Of a DNA stretch of 64,000 nt, positions 1 to 8,173 are shown one piece after another. This DNA comes from Streptomyces odontomachi (GTDB taxonomy: Bacteria; Actinomycetota; Actinomycetes; Streptomycetales; Streptomycetaceae), in the NCBI RefSeq assembly GCF_024435355.1, contig NZ_JAMJWG010000008.1:124001-188000 (forward strand), written 5' to 3'. Position 1 is the first letter of the stretch, and the number at the start of each line of letters is the position of its first letter. The position numbers and the translations under genes were made by a program. The notes beneath the pieces are model-generated. The model did no database searches and was not told the origin of the DNA. It was given only the letters and a program-made list of their open reading frames with translations.

Positions 1-9
1 GGGAATGGC

Positions 10-420
10 ATGGCTTCCTACGGACGGCCGGACAGCGAGTGGGACGAACTCACCGACGCGGGCCGGGAGTTCCTGATCGAGGTGGCACGCAGACGCGCGT
101 TCACCACCTACACCGACCTCAACACGGCCCTCGTCCAGCGCACCGGATGCCGGCCCTTCGACTTCGCAGGCCCCGGCGGACGGGCCGCGATAGGGCACCT
201 GCTCGGTCTGATCGTGACGCGTGACCAGGACCTCGACCCCCAGGACCCGCCGGTCATGCTCTCCGCGCTGGTGATCTATCAGGGCGGAAACGACGCCGGC
301 ACCGGCTTCTACCAGCTGGCCAAGGAGCTGGGCCTGTTGTCCATGGGCGCGTCGAAGGACGAGCGGGATGTGTTCTGGACGGAGCAGGTCAAGCGGTTGC
401 AGAAGATCCACGCCGGCTGA
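10..420 (+). CDS. Conserved hypothetical protein, possibly 5'-truncated
   Basis: A soluble 136-residue protein with no signal peptide or membrane segment. Its centre (FDFAGPGGRAAIGHLLGLIV) and its end (SALVIYQGGNDAGTGFY followed by KDERDVFWTEQV) resemble a family of Streptomyces hypothetical proteins I have seen but whose function I do not know. The frame is open to the first base of the window, so the true start may lie further upstream; the ATG at 10 is simply the first one available and no ribosome binding site can be judged. It points towards the kinase gene at 656 but is separated from it by a 235-bp gap holding a hairpin, so an operon is unlikely. Confidence 0.6.
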   Translation: MASYGRPDSEWDELTDAGREFLIEVARRRAFTTYTDLNTALVQRTGCRPFDFAGPGGRAAIGHLLGLIVTRDQDLDPQDPPVMLSALVIYQGGNDAGTGFYQLAKELGLLSMGASKDERDVFWTEQVKRLQKIHAG

Positions 421-470
421 CGTCCGTACCCGTGGTGCCGCCGCCCGGCCCGCCCACCGGTGCCGACCCG

Positions 471-497
471 GACCGCCCGGACCGCCCGGACCGCCCG
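471..497. repeat. Three tandem copies of a 9-bp unit
   Basis: The unit GACCGCCCG is repeated three times exactly, with a diverging partial copy after it. It lies in the non-coding gap between the first gene and the kinase gene. Probably replication slippage; no function is implied. Confidence 0.7.
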
Positions 498-599
498 GAC
501 GCCGACACCCCACGCCCGAACGGATCGCCTCGGCGGGACCGCACCGGGACTTGTAGCGTGAGGTCAGGCATCCCGACTCCACGAACTCGGGGCGGCTGA

Positions 600-629
600 G
601 AACCCCGTGGACGGTCGACCGCGGGGTTC
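600..629. promoter_or_regulatory. Hairpin/palindrome upstream of the kinase gene
   Basis: The arms GAACCCCG (600-607) and CGGGGTTC (622-629) can pair around a 14-nt loop that itself contains the palindrome GGTCGACC. It sits 26 bp before the kinase start. It could be the terminator of the upstream gene, or an operator or leader structure for the kinase; nothing in the sequence decides between these. Confidence 0.4.
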
Positions 630-655
630 GCGAACCACTCAGGCGGAGGGCAGCG

Positions 656-3600
656 GTGACAAGGCAGCCGGCATGGGATGACCCGGAGCGGATCGGCGGG
701 TACTGGATCGCCGCCCGGTTGGGTGCCGGCGGGCAGGGCGTGGTGTACGAGGCGTACGACGGCGCCGGGGCACGGGTCGCCCTGAAGGTCCTGCACCGGG
801 AGGCCAGCCCGGCGATGCAGGAGCAGTTCCAGAAGGAAGCGCAGGCCGCTCGGGCGGTGCCCCCCTTCTGCACGGCGCGCGCCCTGGCGGTCTCCTCGGA
901 CCGGGGAAGGCCCTTCCTCGTCAGCGAGTACGTGCCGGGGCCGACCCTCTCGGCCCGGGTCGGCCAGGAAGGACCGTTGGACGAGGGCGGCCTGCTCCGG
1001 CTGGCGATCGGGGTGGCGACGGCCCTGGCCGCGATCCACAGCGCCGGCGTGACCCACCGCGACCTGAAGCCGGGCAACGTGCTGCTCGGCCCCGACGGGC
1101 CACGGATCATCGACTTCGGTATCGCCCGGACCTCCGAGATGTCGCTGACCACCACCGGCGCACTGCTGGGAACACCGGGATACATGGCACCGGAGGTCCT
1201 GGACGGGCAGCGGGCCACCCCGGCGTCGGACGTCTTCGCGTGGGCCGCGGTGGTGGTGTTCGCCGCGACGGGGACGGAGCCGTTCCGGGGCTCCCACATC
1301 GGCGAGGTCGTCTACCGGACCAGCAAGCTGGACCCCGACCTGTCCGCGCTGCCCGCGCAGATACGTCCCCTGGTGGCCGCCGCCCTCTCCAAGGACCCGC
1401 AGCAGCGTCCCACCTCCGTCGGGCTGCTGGCCGGGCTGGTGGGAACGCGGCCGGGACCGCAGGCTTCGTCCACCGCGCTCCTGGAGGACGGCGCCCAGCA
1501 GGCGGACCGCGCCGGAGGCCCCCGGTGGGCGCCGCCCACCCTGGTGCGGCCGCCGTTGGGGCAGGTGGCGGAGGCCGCCCTGCGTGAACTGCCCCCGTCA
1601 GCCCAGTCGGCAGCCCGAGAACTCCTGCTGCGCATGGTCGAACCCCGAGACGTCCCGGACGGCTCGGAGGACACCGTGCGGACCACCACGTGGGAGGAGC
1701 TGTACGCCGGGCGCTCGGACCACGAGCGGGACGCGATCTGGCGATGCGTGGACGCCTTCGCCCGGGCCGGTGTCCTGAAGACGTCCGACGACGGGTCGTG
1801 CTGGCCGGTCAGCGCGGCCCTGCTGCCGGCGTGGCAGCGGCTGCGCGAGTGGATCGCCGCGGACCGCGAGCACCTGCGCACCCATCGCGCACTGAGCCAG
1901 GCCGCGCACGCATGGCACACCCACGGCGAGCGTGCCGAGGACCTGCTGCACGGCAGCACCCTTCAGACCTACCTCCAGTGGGCGGCCCACGCACCCACCT
2001 GGATACGGCCCAACCCGCTCGAACGAAGGTTCCTCGAAGCCGCGCGTGCGCGCACCGCGCGTACGGTGCGCCGCAGGCGCCAAGCGCTGTCCGCGGGAGC
2101 GGTGCTGGTGGTCATGGCCCTGACCGCGGGGGGCGTCTTCTGGCACCGGGCGAGCGAGAGCGCACGTCAGCGCGATCGCGAGACGGCCCGCTCCACCGTG
2201 CGGGCCGCCGAGGACCTCCGCACCAGCGCACCGGACACCTCCAAGCTGCTCACCCTGGCCGCCTGGCGCATCGCGGAACTCCCCGAGACCCGTGGCGCGC
2301 TCCTCTCCGCGGCAACCCGTGGAGCGGACGAGACGATCACGCTTCCGGCGGCCAGCGGTGGCGCTGAAGGGACGGCGCTGTCCGCCGACGGCATGACCCT
2401 GGCCCGGAACACCCCCTCCGGCCTCGAGTCCTGGGACCTGAGCCGGCACCAGTCCGGAGCGGAAAAGCCCGTCCTGCGGGACGACGCGGTACTCACCGCC
2501 CCCGGCACGACGGTGCCGATCGTGAGTCCCGACGGCCGTACCGCCCTGGTACAGGACGAGCCGTATCGCCGCGTGTCGACCCGGAAGCCGACCGACAAGG
2601 GAACGCCGGTCGGCGGCTTCGGTGCCTTCGTGCCCGTGCAGCTGACGAATGCAGGAGACCTGCTGCTGCGTTCCGGTGGCACGGACAGGGTGGTGGACGC
2701 GACGGGGAAGGAAGTGACCAGCGCCGCCGGCATCAAGGCGCTCTCCCCCGACGGCCGTTACCTCGCCGGTTGCGGGGGCGACGACCTCACGATCCGGCCC
2801 TTGCGCTCTCCCGCGGCGTCAGCCGTCAGCACGGACAGTACGTGTGCCGAAGTGGAGAGCGCGCAGTTCTCCCCCGACGGCCGGACCCTGGTCGTCTTCG
2901 GGGGCGGCGAGGTCGACGAGGTCACGCTCTACGACACCCGCACGGGGCGAGCGCTCAACGACACCTGGCTCCAGGGATTCCACCGTCCCGCGTTCAGCTC
3001 CAAGGGCAGCTACGTCATCGGCCAGTCGGAGGACAACGGACTGGAGGTACGGTCCCGGGAGGACGGGTTCGGCAGCCCCCTCTTCTCCACGGCCGAACCC
3101 GGCGGCGAGGTCGAGCAACTCGCCCTGGACGAGGCGACGGGGACGCTCTCCTACCTCACCCCCGGGTCGCGCGAGGTCCACCAGATCGATCTGGCACCCG
3201 TGCTGGACGGCGGCCGGAAAGCGCAGTTCCCCAGCGCGGCGTCCGCCTCCGCGACGCAGTTCTCGTACGACGGCGGCAGGGCCCTCGTCCGGATCAGTCC
3301 GCTCGGCAAGGACCCGGTCCTCCGTGTGGTCGACACGGACACCGGACAGGCGGTCAACGACCCCTTCACCCAGACCGGCTGGGGTGCCACCGAGGGAGCC
3401 CCCTCCGCCGCGCTCTCCGGCAACGGCCGCCGGCTCGCCTACGACCGGATATCGGGCGCCGGATGGCAACCCCGAATCGTCGACCTCACCACCGGCAAGG
3501 AGACGACACCACCCGTCTCGCTGCCCTCGGGGCACCAGCCGGAAAGCATGAAGCTCTCCCCCGACGGACGCTATCTCTCCTTCACCTCCCATGTCGCCGG

Positions 3601-4249
3601 GGCGGGCATTCCGGACACCGACTACACCACCCAGATCTACGACCTGCGCGCGAGGAAGAAGGTCCACCAGTACCAGGGCAAGCGGGACGACGATGCCTTC
3701 ACCCCGGACGGCCGCCACCACGTCACCTCACGCGGCGAGTTGCTGGACCTCACCTCGGGCACCGTACGCAAGCTCCCCTTCAAGGGAACCGGGTACGCCA
3801 AGGTCGCCGTCGCCCCGGACGGCACACGCCTGGCGGCCGTGGACTCCTCGGGCCGACTCGACCTCTGGGACCTGGAGAAGGCCACGCGGATCGCCCGGAT
3901 CTCCCCGGACCGCGTCAAGAACGATCCTGATTCCGCCGCGCTGAACGGTGCACCCGTCTTCTCCCAGGACGGCACCCTCCTGGCGGAACCCCTCTATTCC
4001 GGTGGAGTCCGCCTCTGGGACATCTCCAACGAGGCGTACCTGAACACCCTCACGCCGCTCGTCCCCCACCTGGACAGCATGACCTTCCGGCACGACAGCC
4101 TGCGCTATCTCGACCACGGCTGGCTGCACACCACGGATCTCTCATCCGACGCCCTGGCGACGACCATCTGCAAGGACGTCGGACGCGACATCACCCAGGC
4201 CGAGTGGCAGAAATACATTCCGAGCATGGAGTACCGCAAGGTCTGCTGA
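656..4249 (+). CDS. Ser/Thr protein kinase with transmembrane segment and C-terminal beta-propeller (WD40-like)
   Basis: 1197 residues. The N-terminal Hanks-type kinase domain (about residues 12-270) has the glycine loop GAGGQG, the VALK lysine, HRDLKPGN (about 133) and DFG, so it should be catalytically active. A linker leads to one transmembrane helix at about 480-500, preceded by an Arg-rich stretch. The C-terminal half is repetitive, with recurrent SPDG/SxDG and W-D-L blades as in WD40/PD40 propellers, and by the positive-inside rule it lies outside the cell. It is therefore a receptor-like kinase whose propeller may sense an external ligand or partner. The start is GTG, with GGAGGGCAGC just before it. 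The Arg/Asp-rich region after the helix resembles actinobacterial STAND/WD40 proteins. The substrate is unknown. Confidence 0.9.
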   Translation: MTRQPAWDDPERIGGYWIAARLGAGGQGVVYEAYDGAGARVALKVLHREASPAMQEQFQKEAQAARAVPPFCTARALAVSSDRGRPFLVSEYVPGPTLSARVGQEGPLDEGGLLRLAIGVATALAAIHSAGVTHRDLKPGNVLLGPDGPRIIDFGIARTSEMSLTTTGALLGTPGYMAPEVLDGQRATPASDVFAWAAVVVFAATGTEPFRGSHIGEVVYRTSKLDPDLSALPAQIRPLVAAALSKDPQQRPTSVGLLAGLVGTRPGPQASSTALLEDGAQQADRAGGPRWAPPTLVRPPLGQVAEAALRELPPSAQSAARELLLRMVEPRDVPDGSEDTVRTTTWEELYAGRSDHERDAIWRCVDAFARAGVLKTSDDGSCWPVSAALLPAWQRLREWIAADREHLRTHRALSQAAHAWHTHGERAEDLLHGSTLQTYLQWAAHAPTWIRPNPLERRFLEAARARTARTVRRRRQALSAGAVLVVMALTAGGVFWHRASESARQRDRETARSTVRAAEDLRTSAPDTSKLLTLAAWRIAELPETRGALLSAATRGADETITLPAASGGAEGTALSADGMTLARNTPSGLESWDLSRHQSGAEKPVLRDDAVLTAPGTTVPIVSPDGRTALVQDEPYRRVSTRKPTDKGTPVGGFGAFVPVQLTNAGDLLLRSGGTDRVVDATGKEVTSAAGIKALSPDGRYLAGCGGDDLTIRPLRSPAASAVSTDSTCAEVESAQFSPDGRTLVVFGGGEVDEVTLYDTRTGRALNDTWLQGFHRPAFSSKGSYVIGQSEDNGLEVRSREDGFGSPLFSTAEPGGEVEQLALDEATGTLSYLTPGSREVHQIDLAPVLDGGRKAQFPSAASASATQFSYDGGRALVRISPLGKDPVLRVVDTDTGQAVNDPFTQTGWGATEGAPSAALSGNGRRLAYDRISGAGWQPRIVDLTTGKETTPPVSLPSGHQPESMKLSPDGRYLSFTSHVAGAGIPDTDYTTQIYDLRARKKVHQYQGKRDDDAFTPDGRHHVTSRGELLDLTSGTVRKLPFKGTGYAKVAVAPDGTRLAAVDSSGRLDLWDLEKATRIARISPDRVKNDPDSAALNGAPVFSQDGTLLAEPLYSGGVRLWDISNEAYLNTLTPLVPHLDSMTFRHDSLRYLDHGWLHTTDLSSDALATTICKDVGRDITQAEWQKYIPSMEYRKVC

Positions 4250-4301
4250 CGCCGACCTGCTGGTCTCGCCCGGCACGAGACGCAGCAGCGGGTCAGACGG
4301 C

Positions 4302-4333
4302 GTCGACGCGGGTGGCGGGGAACCCGCGTCGAC
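4302..4333. terminator. Hairpin between convergent genes
   Basis: A perfect 12-bp stem, GTCGACGCGGGT (4302-4313) with ACCCGCGTCGAC (4322-4333), around an 8-nt loop. It lies between the convergent kinase and MMPL genes and probably terminates one or both. There is no U-tract, as is usual in Streptomyces. Confidence 0.7.
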
Positions 4334-4340
4334 ATCGCCC

Positions 4341-4370
4341 CGTGTCAGGCCGGTCCGTGTCAGGCCGGTC
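4341..4370. repeat. Perfect tandem 15-bp duplication at the MMPL gene 3' end
   Basis: CGTGTCAGGCCGGTC occurs twice back to back (4341-4355 and 4356-4370). The MMPL stop codon lies inside the second copy, so the duplication alters only the last residues or the trailer. Confidence 0.75.
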
Positions 4371-6480
4371 CGTGTGCCCGGCCGCGTCCGGAAGGCTGGG
4401 TGTCGCTGCCCGGCGCGGCTTCACGGTCGTCGGCCGGCCGGCGGAAGAGCCCGCCCGGCCACCAGAACCAGCGGCCCAGGTCCAGGGCGAGGGCGGGGAC
4501 CAGCACCGTGCGGACCAGGAACGTGTCCAGCAGGACCCCGACACCGACGAGGACCCCCATCTGGGCCATGGTGACCAGCGGCAGGCCGGCGAAGATCGAG
4601 AAGGTCGCCGCGAGGACGACGCCCGCGGCGGTGATGACGCCTCCGGTGCTGGTCAGACCCTCCAGGACGCCGTGCGTGTGACCGAGGCGTGCCGTCTCTT
4701 CCTTCACGCGGTGCATGAGGAAGATGTTGTAGTCGTTGCCGAGTGCGACCAGGAAGACGAAGCCCAGCAGCGGGATCGACCAGTCGACGCCCGCGAAGCC
4801 GAGGACGTGCTCGAAGAGCAGGTTCGACGCACCCAGCGCTGCGACGTACGACAGAACCACGGTGGCCAGGAGCAGCAGGGGGGCGACGAGGGCCCGCAGC
4901 AGCCAGATCAGGACTCCCAGGACGACCAGGAGCACGATCGGGATGACCGTGGTCAGGTCGCGGTCGGCGGCCCGCTGGGTGTCGAGGGTCTGCGCGGTGG
5001 TACCGCCGACGAGGGCGTCCGCGCCCTGGACCCGGTGTACGGCGGCCCGCAGATCGTCGATCGTGTCCTTGGCAGCCTGGCTGTCCGGGGCGTCCCGCAG
5101 CACCACGGAGAGCATGACGAGTCGGCCGTCCCGGGTGGGGTCGCCGCTGTTCTCGATGCGGGCCACGCCCTCGACGGCGGCCGCGGCCGCCCGGACTTCG
5201 GCGGCCTTCCCGGCGCTCGTGACGATCTTCGCGGGGTCGGAGGCGCCCGACGGGTAGTGCGCCGAGATGTGCTCCTGAGCGACGACCGACTCGGGGGTGT
5301 CCTGGAACGTCTGGGCCTGCGTCAGTCCCATGTCGATGCCGGCCGCGCTCAGGGCGAGGACACCGGCGACGGCGCCGGACATCATCCAGGACCAGCGGGG
5401 CCGCCGGGCGACGGCGGTCGCGATACGGGACCAGACGGTGCGCGGTCTGCGGGCGGGCGTTCCGTGGTGCGGTACGAACGGCCAGAACACCCAGCGGCCG
5501 GCGATGACGAGCAGCGCGGGGAGCACCGTGACCATCGCGAGGAAGCCGCAGACGACGCCGACCGCGCCGACCAGCCCCAGCGAGCGTGAGGAGTTGATGT
5601 CGGCGAAGGCGAGGCAGGCCAGGCCGGCGGCGATGGTGCCGGCCGACGCGAGGATCGCCGGGCCGGACCGGCCGAGCGCGCTGCGCATCGCCTCGTGGCG
5701 GTCGGACCGGCGGTGCAGTTCCTCGCGGTAGCGGGCGATGAGCAGCAGCGCGTAGTCGGTACCGACGCCGAAGACGAGCACCATCAGCACTCCCGCGCTC
5801 TGCGGGTCCACCGGCAGCCCGGCGTGCTTGGCCAGCAGGTAGGTGGTGACCTGCGTGAGGACGGCCGCGAAGCCGACGGCGAGCAGGGGGAACAACCAGA
5901 GGATCGGGCTGCGGTAGGTGATCAGCAGCAGTACGGCCACGACCAGGCCGCTGGCGAGCAGCAGGGTCGAGTCGAGGCCGTCGAAGACCGCCACCGAGTC
6001 GGTGAGGGAGCCGGCCGGCCCGCCCACCTCGACCGCCACGCCCGGCGGGGCGTTCGCTGCGGCGATCTCACGCAACTCGCCGATCTTGTCGGTGACGTCA
6101 TCCTCGCTGTCCAGCGGTACGACCGTCATCAGGGCCGCGCCGTCCTCGGACGGCAGCGGCTGCGAGACCTCCTCGCCCGCCGGGACGAAGCGCGCGAAGG
6201 CCGTCCGGTCGGCGGCCGCCTTCCCGTCCGCACCCGCACCGGTGTAGACGACGACGGCGGGCATCACCGTGTCCGTACGGAACTTCTCCAGCTCGGTGGT
6301 GACGCGCGCGGACTCCGCACCGCGCGGCAGGAAGGCGTTGGCGCTGGAGTCCTCGACGTCGCCGAGCTTTCCGGCCAGCGGCCCGAGGGCGACGGCCACG
6401 ATCAGCCAGGCTGCCAGGACGAACCACTTGCCACGCCGCCCGCCTGGGGCACGGGCGGCGAGTTTGAGCAGCGCACGCAT
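4360..6480 (-). CDS. MMPL/RND-family membrane transporter
   Basis: 706 residues with the family layout: one N-terminal helix, a large extracytoplasmic loop, five clustered helices, a second loop and five more helices. The signature FGVGTDYALLLIARYREEL and the closing helices (GVGVLLDTFLVRTVLVPAL) are typical of actinobacterial MMPL proteins, which export lipids or small hydrophobic compounds. The start is set at 6480 because GAAGGAG lies 8 bases before that ATG; the open frame continues 29 codons upstream but those codons read as non-protein. A strong hairpin separates it from the ArsR operon upstream on the same strand, so it probably has its own promoter. The substrate cannot be predicted. 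Confidence 0.92.
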   Translation of the reverse strand: MRALLKLAARAPGGRRGKWFVLAAWLIVAVALGPLAGKLGDVEDSSANAFLPRGAESARVTTELEKFRTDTVMPAVVVYTGAGADGKAAADRTAFARFVPAGEEVSQPLPSEDGAALMTVVPLDSEDDVTDKIGELREIAAANAPPGVAVEVGGPAGSLTDSVAVFDGLDSTLLLASGLVVAVLLLITYRSPILWLFPLLAVGFAAVLTQVTTYLLAKHAGLPVDPQSAGVLMVLVFGVGTDYALLLIARYREELHRRSDRHEAMRSALGRSGPAILASAGTIAAGLACLAFADINSSRSLGLVGAVGVVCGFLAMVTVLPALLVIAGRWVFWPFVPHHGTPARRPRTVWSRIATAVARRPRWSWMMSGAVAGVLALSAAGIDMGLTQAQTFQDTPESVVAQEHISAHYPSGASDPAKIVTSAGKAAEVRAAAAAVEGVARIENSGDPTRDGRLVMLSVVLRDAPDSQAAKDTIDDLRAAVHRVQGADALVGGTTAQTLDTQRAADRDLTTVIPIVLLVVLGVLIWLLRALVAPLLLLATVVLSYVAALGASNLLFEHVLGFAGVDWSIPLLGFVFLVALGNDYNIFLMHRVKEETARLGHTHGVLEGLTSTGGVITAAGVVLAATFSIFAGLPLVTMAQMGVLVGVGVLLDTFLVRTVLVPALALDLGRWFWWPGGLFRRPADDREAAPGSDTQPSGRGRAHGPA

Positions 6481-6622
6481 GAGTAGTCTCCTTCGTGGGA
6501 ATGCGCGCCGCCGGTAGCCGGTGCGGCACACCGGCACAGGGCGCACGCGGCCCGCACCACGGCGCATGAGGTGTGACGACCTGCCGTGGTACAGGATGTG
6601 TGTCCGGGATGAGTGTGTTTCC

Positions 6623-6658
6623 CGGTACGGCCGGGAGTTGGCGCTCCCGGCCGTACCG
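6623..6658 (-). terminator. Terminator after the ArsR / coiled-coil operon
   Basis: A perfect 15-bp stem, CGGTACGGCCGGGAG pairing with CTCCCGGCCGTACCG, around a 6-nt loop. It lies 13 bp beyond the stop codon of the coiled-coil gene. Confidence 0.85.
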
Positions 6659-6670
6659 CTACGGCCGCTG

Positions 6671-6985
6671 TTATTCGATCTCGCGCATCATCTTCTCCAT
6701 CGAGCCGACCGCCAGCCGGGTCTGCGTCAGCTCGTCGAGGGTCTGCCGCTGCTCCTCGACGGTCCGACGCTGCACCTCCACGGTCTCTTCGAGCAGTTGG
6801 GCGTATTTCGTGGCGAGTTCCTTGTATTGCTCCTCGCGCGCTGCGAGCATCCGCGCCCGCCAGGTGGCGGCGGACTGCCAGACGATCACGATGAGCAGGG
6901 CGAAGACTCCGGCTGCGCCAACGGCGCCGACCAGAGCCTCCGCTCCGGATCCGTCGACGGCGAGAGTCAGCGGTTCCTTGTTCAC
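6671..6985 (-). CDS. Small membrane-anchored coiled-coil protein
   Basis: 104 residues: a short N-terminus, one transmembrane helix (about 18-37, rich in Val, Ala, Leu and Ile), then a long Glu/Gln/Arg-rich helix (about 45-104) with heptad-like spacing ending at MEKMMREIE. The GTG start overlaps the stop codon of the ArsR gene as GTGA, so the two are translationally coupled. I do not recognise the family. The layout suggests a membrane-tethered oligomer whose cytoplasmic coiled coil could interact with the regulator or a membrane partner; this is inference. Confidence 0.75.
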   Translation of the reverse strand: MNKEPLTLAVDGSGAEALVGAVGAAGVFALLIVIVWQSAATWRARMLAAREEQYKELATKYAQLLEETVEVQRRTVEEQRQTLDELTQTRLAVGSMEKMMREIE

Positions 6986-7335
6986 TTCACTTCCTTCTTC
7001 GCGGTCCGACCGGCGGTCTCGGTGATCGTCGCGGCCGCCCGGGCGATGGCGTCCGGCGTGAGCTCGTAGCAGAACGGGGCCACGTCGAAGTACTTCATGA
7101 CCTTGCCGTCCTCCGCGGGTTCGAGCGTGCCGACGACCAGTCCGGCGGCCTCCAGACGCTGTAGGTGCATGTGCAGCAGCGGGCGGCCCATACCGATCTC
7201 GCGGGCCAGCGCGCTGACGTAGTTCCGGCTCTCCATCAGTGCCGCGATGATCCGCATGCGGTGTGGGTTGCCGAGCGCGGAGAGCACCTTCAGCAACGCG
7301 TCGCCGGTTGCTGCCGGAGGTGGGTCCTCGGGCAT
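6982..7335 (-). CDS. ArsR-family winged-helix regulator
   Basis: 117 residues. The core reads LLKVLSALGNPHRMRIIAAL, then a DNA-reading helix region around SALAREIGMGRPLLHMHLQRLE and a wing ending in VGTLEPAEDGKVMKYFDV, as in the ArsR/SmtB fold. No metal-site cysteines (ELCVCDL type) are present, so it probably senses something other than As, Cd or Zn. The start at 7335 is chosen because AAAGGTG lies 6-7 bases upstream; an in-frame ATG at 7356 has no such site. Two matching inverted repeats lie just upstream, pointing to autoregulation. It is the first gene of a two-gene operon. Confidence 0.88.
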   Translation of the reverse strand: MPEDPPPAATGDALLKVLSALGNPHRMRIIAALMESRNYVSALAREIGMGRPLLHMHLQRLEAAGLVVGTLEPAEDGKVMKYFDVAPFCYELTPDAIARAAATITETAGRTAKKEVK

Positions 7336-7357
7336 GGCGGCACCTTTCCGTTGCACC

Positions 7358-7408
7358 TGTCAGAAAAGGCTGACGGATGCTTTGGGCACCTGTCAAAGAT
7401 TGCTGACA
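7358..7408 (-). promoter_or_regulatory. Paired operator-like inverted repeats upstream of the ArsR gene
   Basis: Two sites share the pattern TGTCA-N8-TGAC(A/G): TGTCAGAAAAGGCTGACG at 7358-7375 and TGTCAAAGATTGCTGACA at 7391-7408. Their centres are 33 bp apart, about three helical turns, so dimers would bind the same face of the DNA. Their position at the ArsR promoter suggests autorepression. Confidence 0.6.
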
Positions 7409-7620
7409 CATCTCGGGGTGAGATTCGGGGTGAGACTCGGGGTGGCATGGGGGACGTCTCAGGGTCGACTCGGGGACACCGCTGCGTTCCAGACGCCACC
7501 GAGCCCCGCGCCCTCGGTTCTCGACCCTCGACCCTCGACCCCCGGCCGAGCAGAGCCAAGGTGTTCACGAGGGGGGCCGCCTATGCTGGCCTCGGAGGAA
7601 CCCAGGGGGAGGGGCAACAG

Positions 7621-7986
7621 GTGGACTGGTTCTGGTGGGTTCTCATCGCCTTCTGGACGGGCGGCTTCGCATGGGTGGCCGACAACGTCCGCACCGCACT
7701 GCGCAATCGGCACGCTCGGAAACTCCAGTTGATGGAGGCGGCGAAGCAGGAGCGCCTGGCCGTCGAGGCCGCGAACAAGCCGCCGGAGCCGGTCTGCGGA
7801 TGCACGCACCACCTCGCCAAGCACGACAAGCAGGGCCGGTGCCACGAGCGCGTCGAGATACCGACGGCCTGGGACGAGAACAAGAAGCCCCTGCGCTACG
7901 AGGCCGGCCGGTGCAACTGCCAGCAGTACGTGGGCCCGCAGCCCCTGTCACAGGTGTTCGCCGAGGACCTGACGGACCGGCTTTGA
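7621..7986 (+). CDS. Small membrane protein with Cys/His cluster
   Basis: 121 residues. It begins with a Trp-rich transmembrane helix (about 2-22: WFWWVLIAFWTGGFAW), then a charged helix (NRHARKLQLMEAAKQERL), then a C-terminal domain with VCGCTHH, GRCHE and RCNC motifs that could bind zinc or another metal. The GTG at 7621 follows GGGGGAGGGG; the frame is open further upstream but codes for nothing sensible there. I recognise it only as a small conserved Streptomyces protein of unknown function. It stands alone, with no co-directional partner closer than the GH2 gene about 190 bp downstream. Confidence 0.75.
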   Translation: MDWFWWVLIAFWTGGFAWVADNVRTALRNRHARKLQLMEAAKQERLAVEAANKPPEPVCGCTHHLAKHDKQGRCHERVEIPTAWDENKKPLRYEAGRCNCQQYVGPQPLSQVFAEDLTDRL

Positions 7987-8173
7987 CCGGGCCGGCGGGT
8001 AGCTCGGCGACGGGCAGCCGCCGACGGAGGCCGACGGGCCGCTCCTCACCCCTGCTTCATCAGAAGGCCACACAATCGCACGGAGTTATTGAATCGTTTC
8101 TGTGCGAGTTCTAGTGTGAGCGCGGCTCAGCGGTCACCCCGGGACACCACCGTCCCCTAGGAGGGTCATGATC

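Noticed and set aside
4204..5589. A 461-codon + strand frame over the MMPL gene.
   Set aside because: Gln/Asp/Arg-rich composition typical of the antisense of membrane-protein codons; the minus-strand MMPL is certain.
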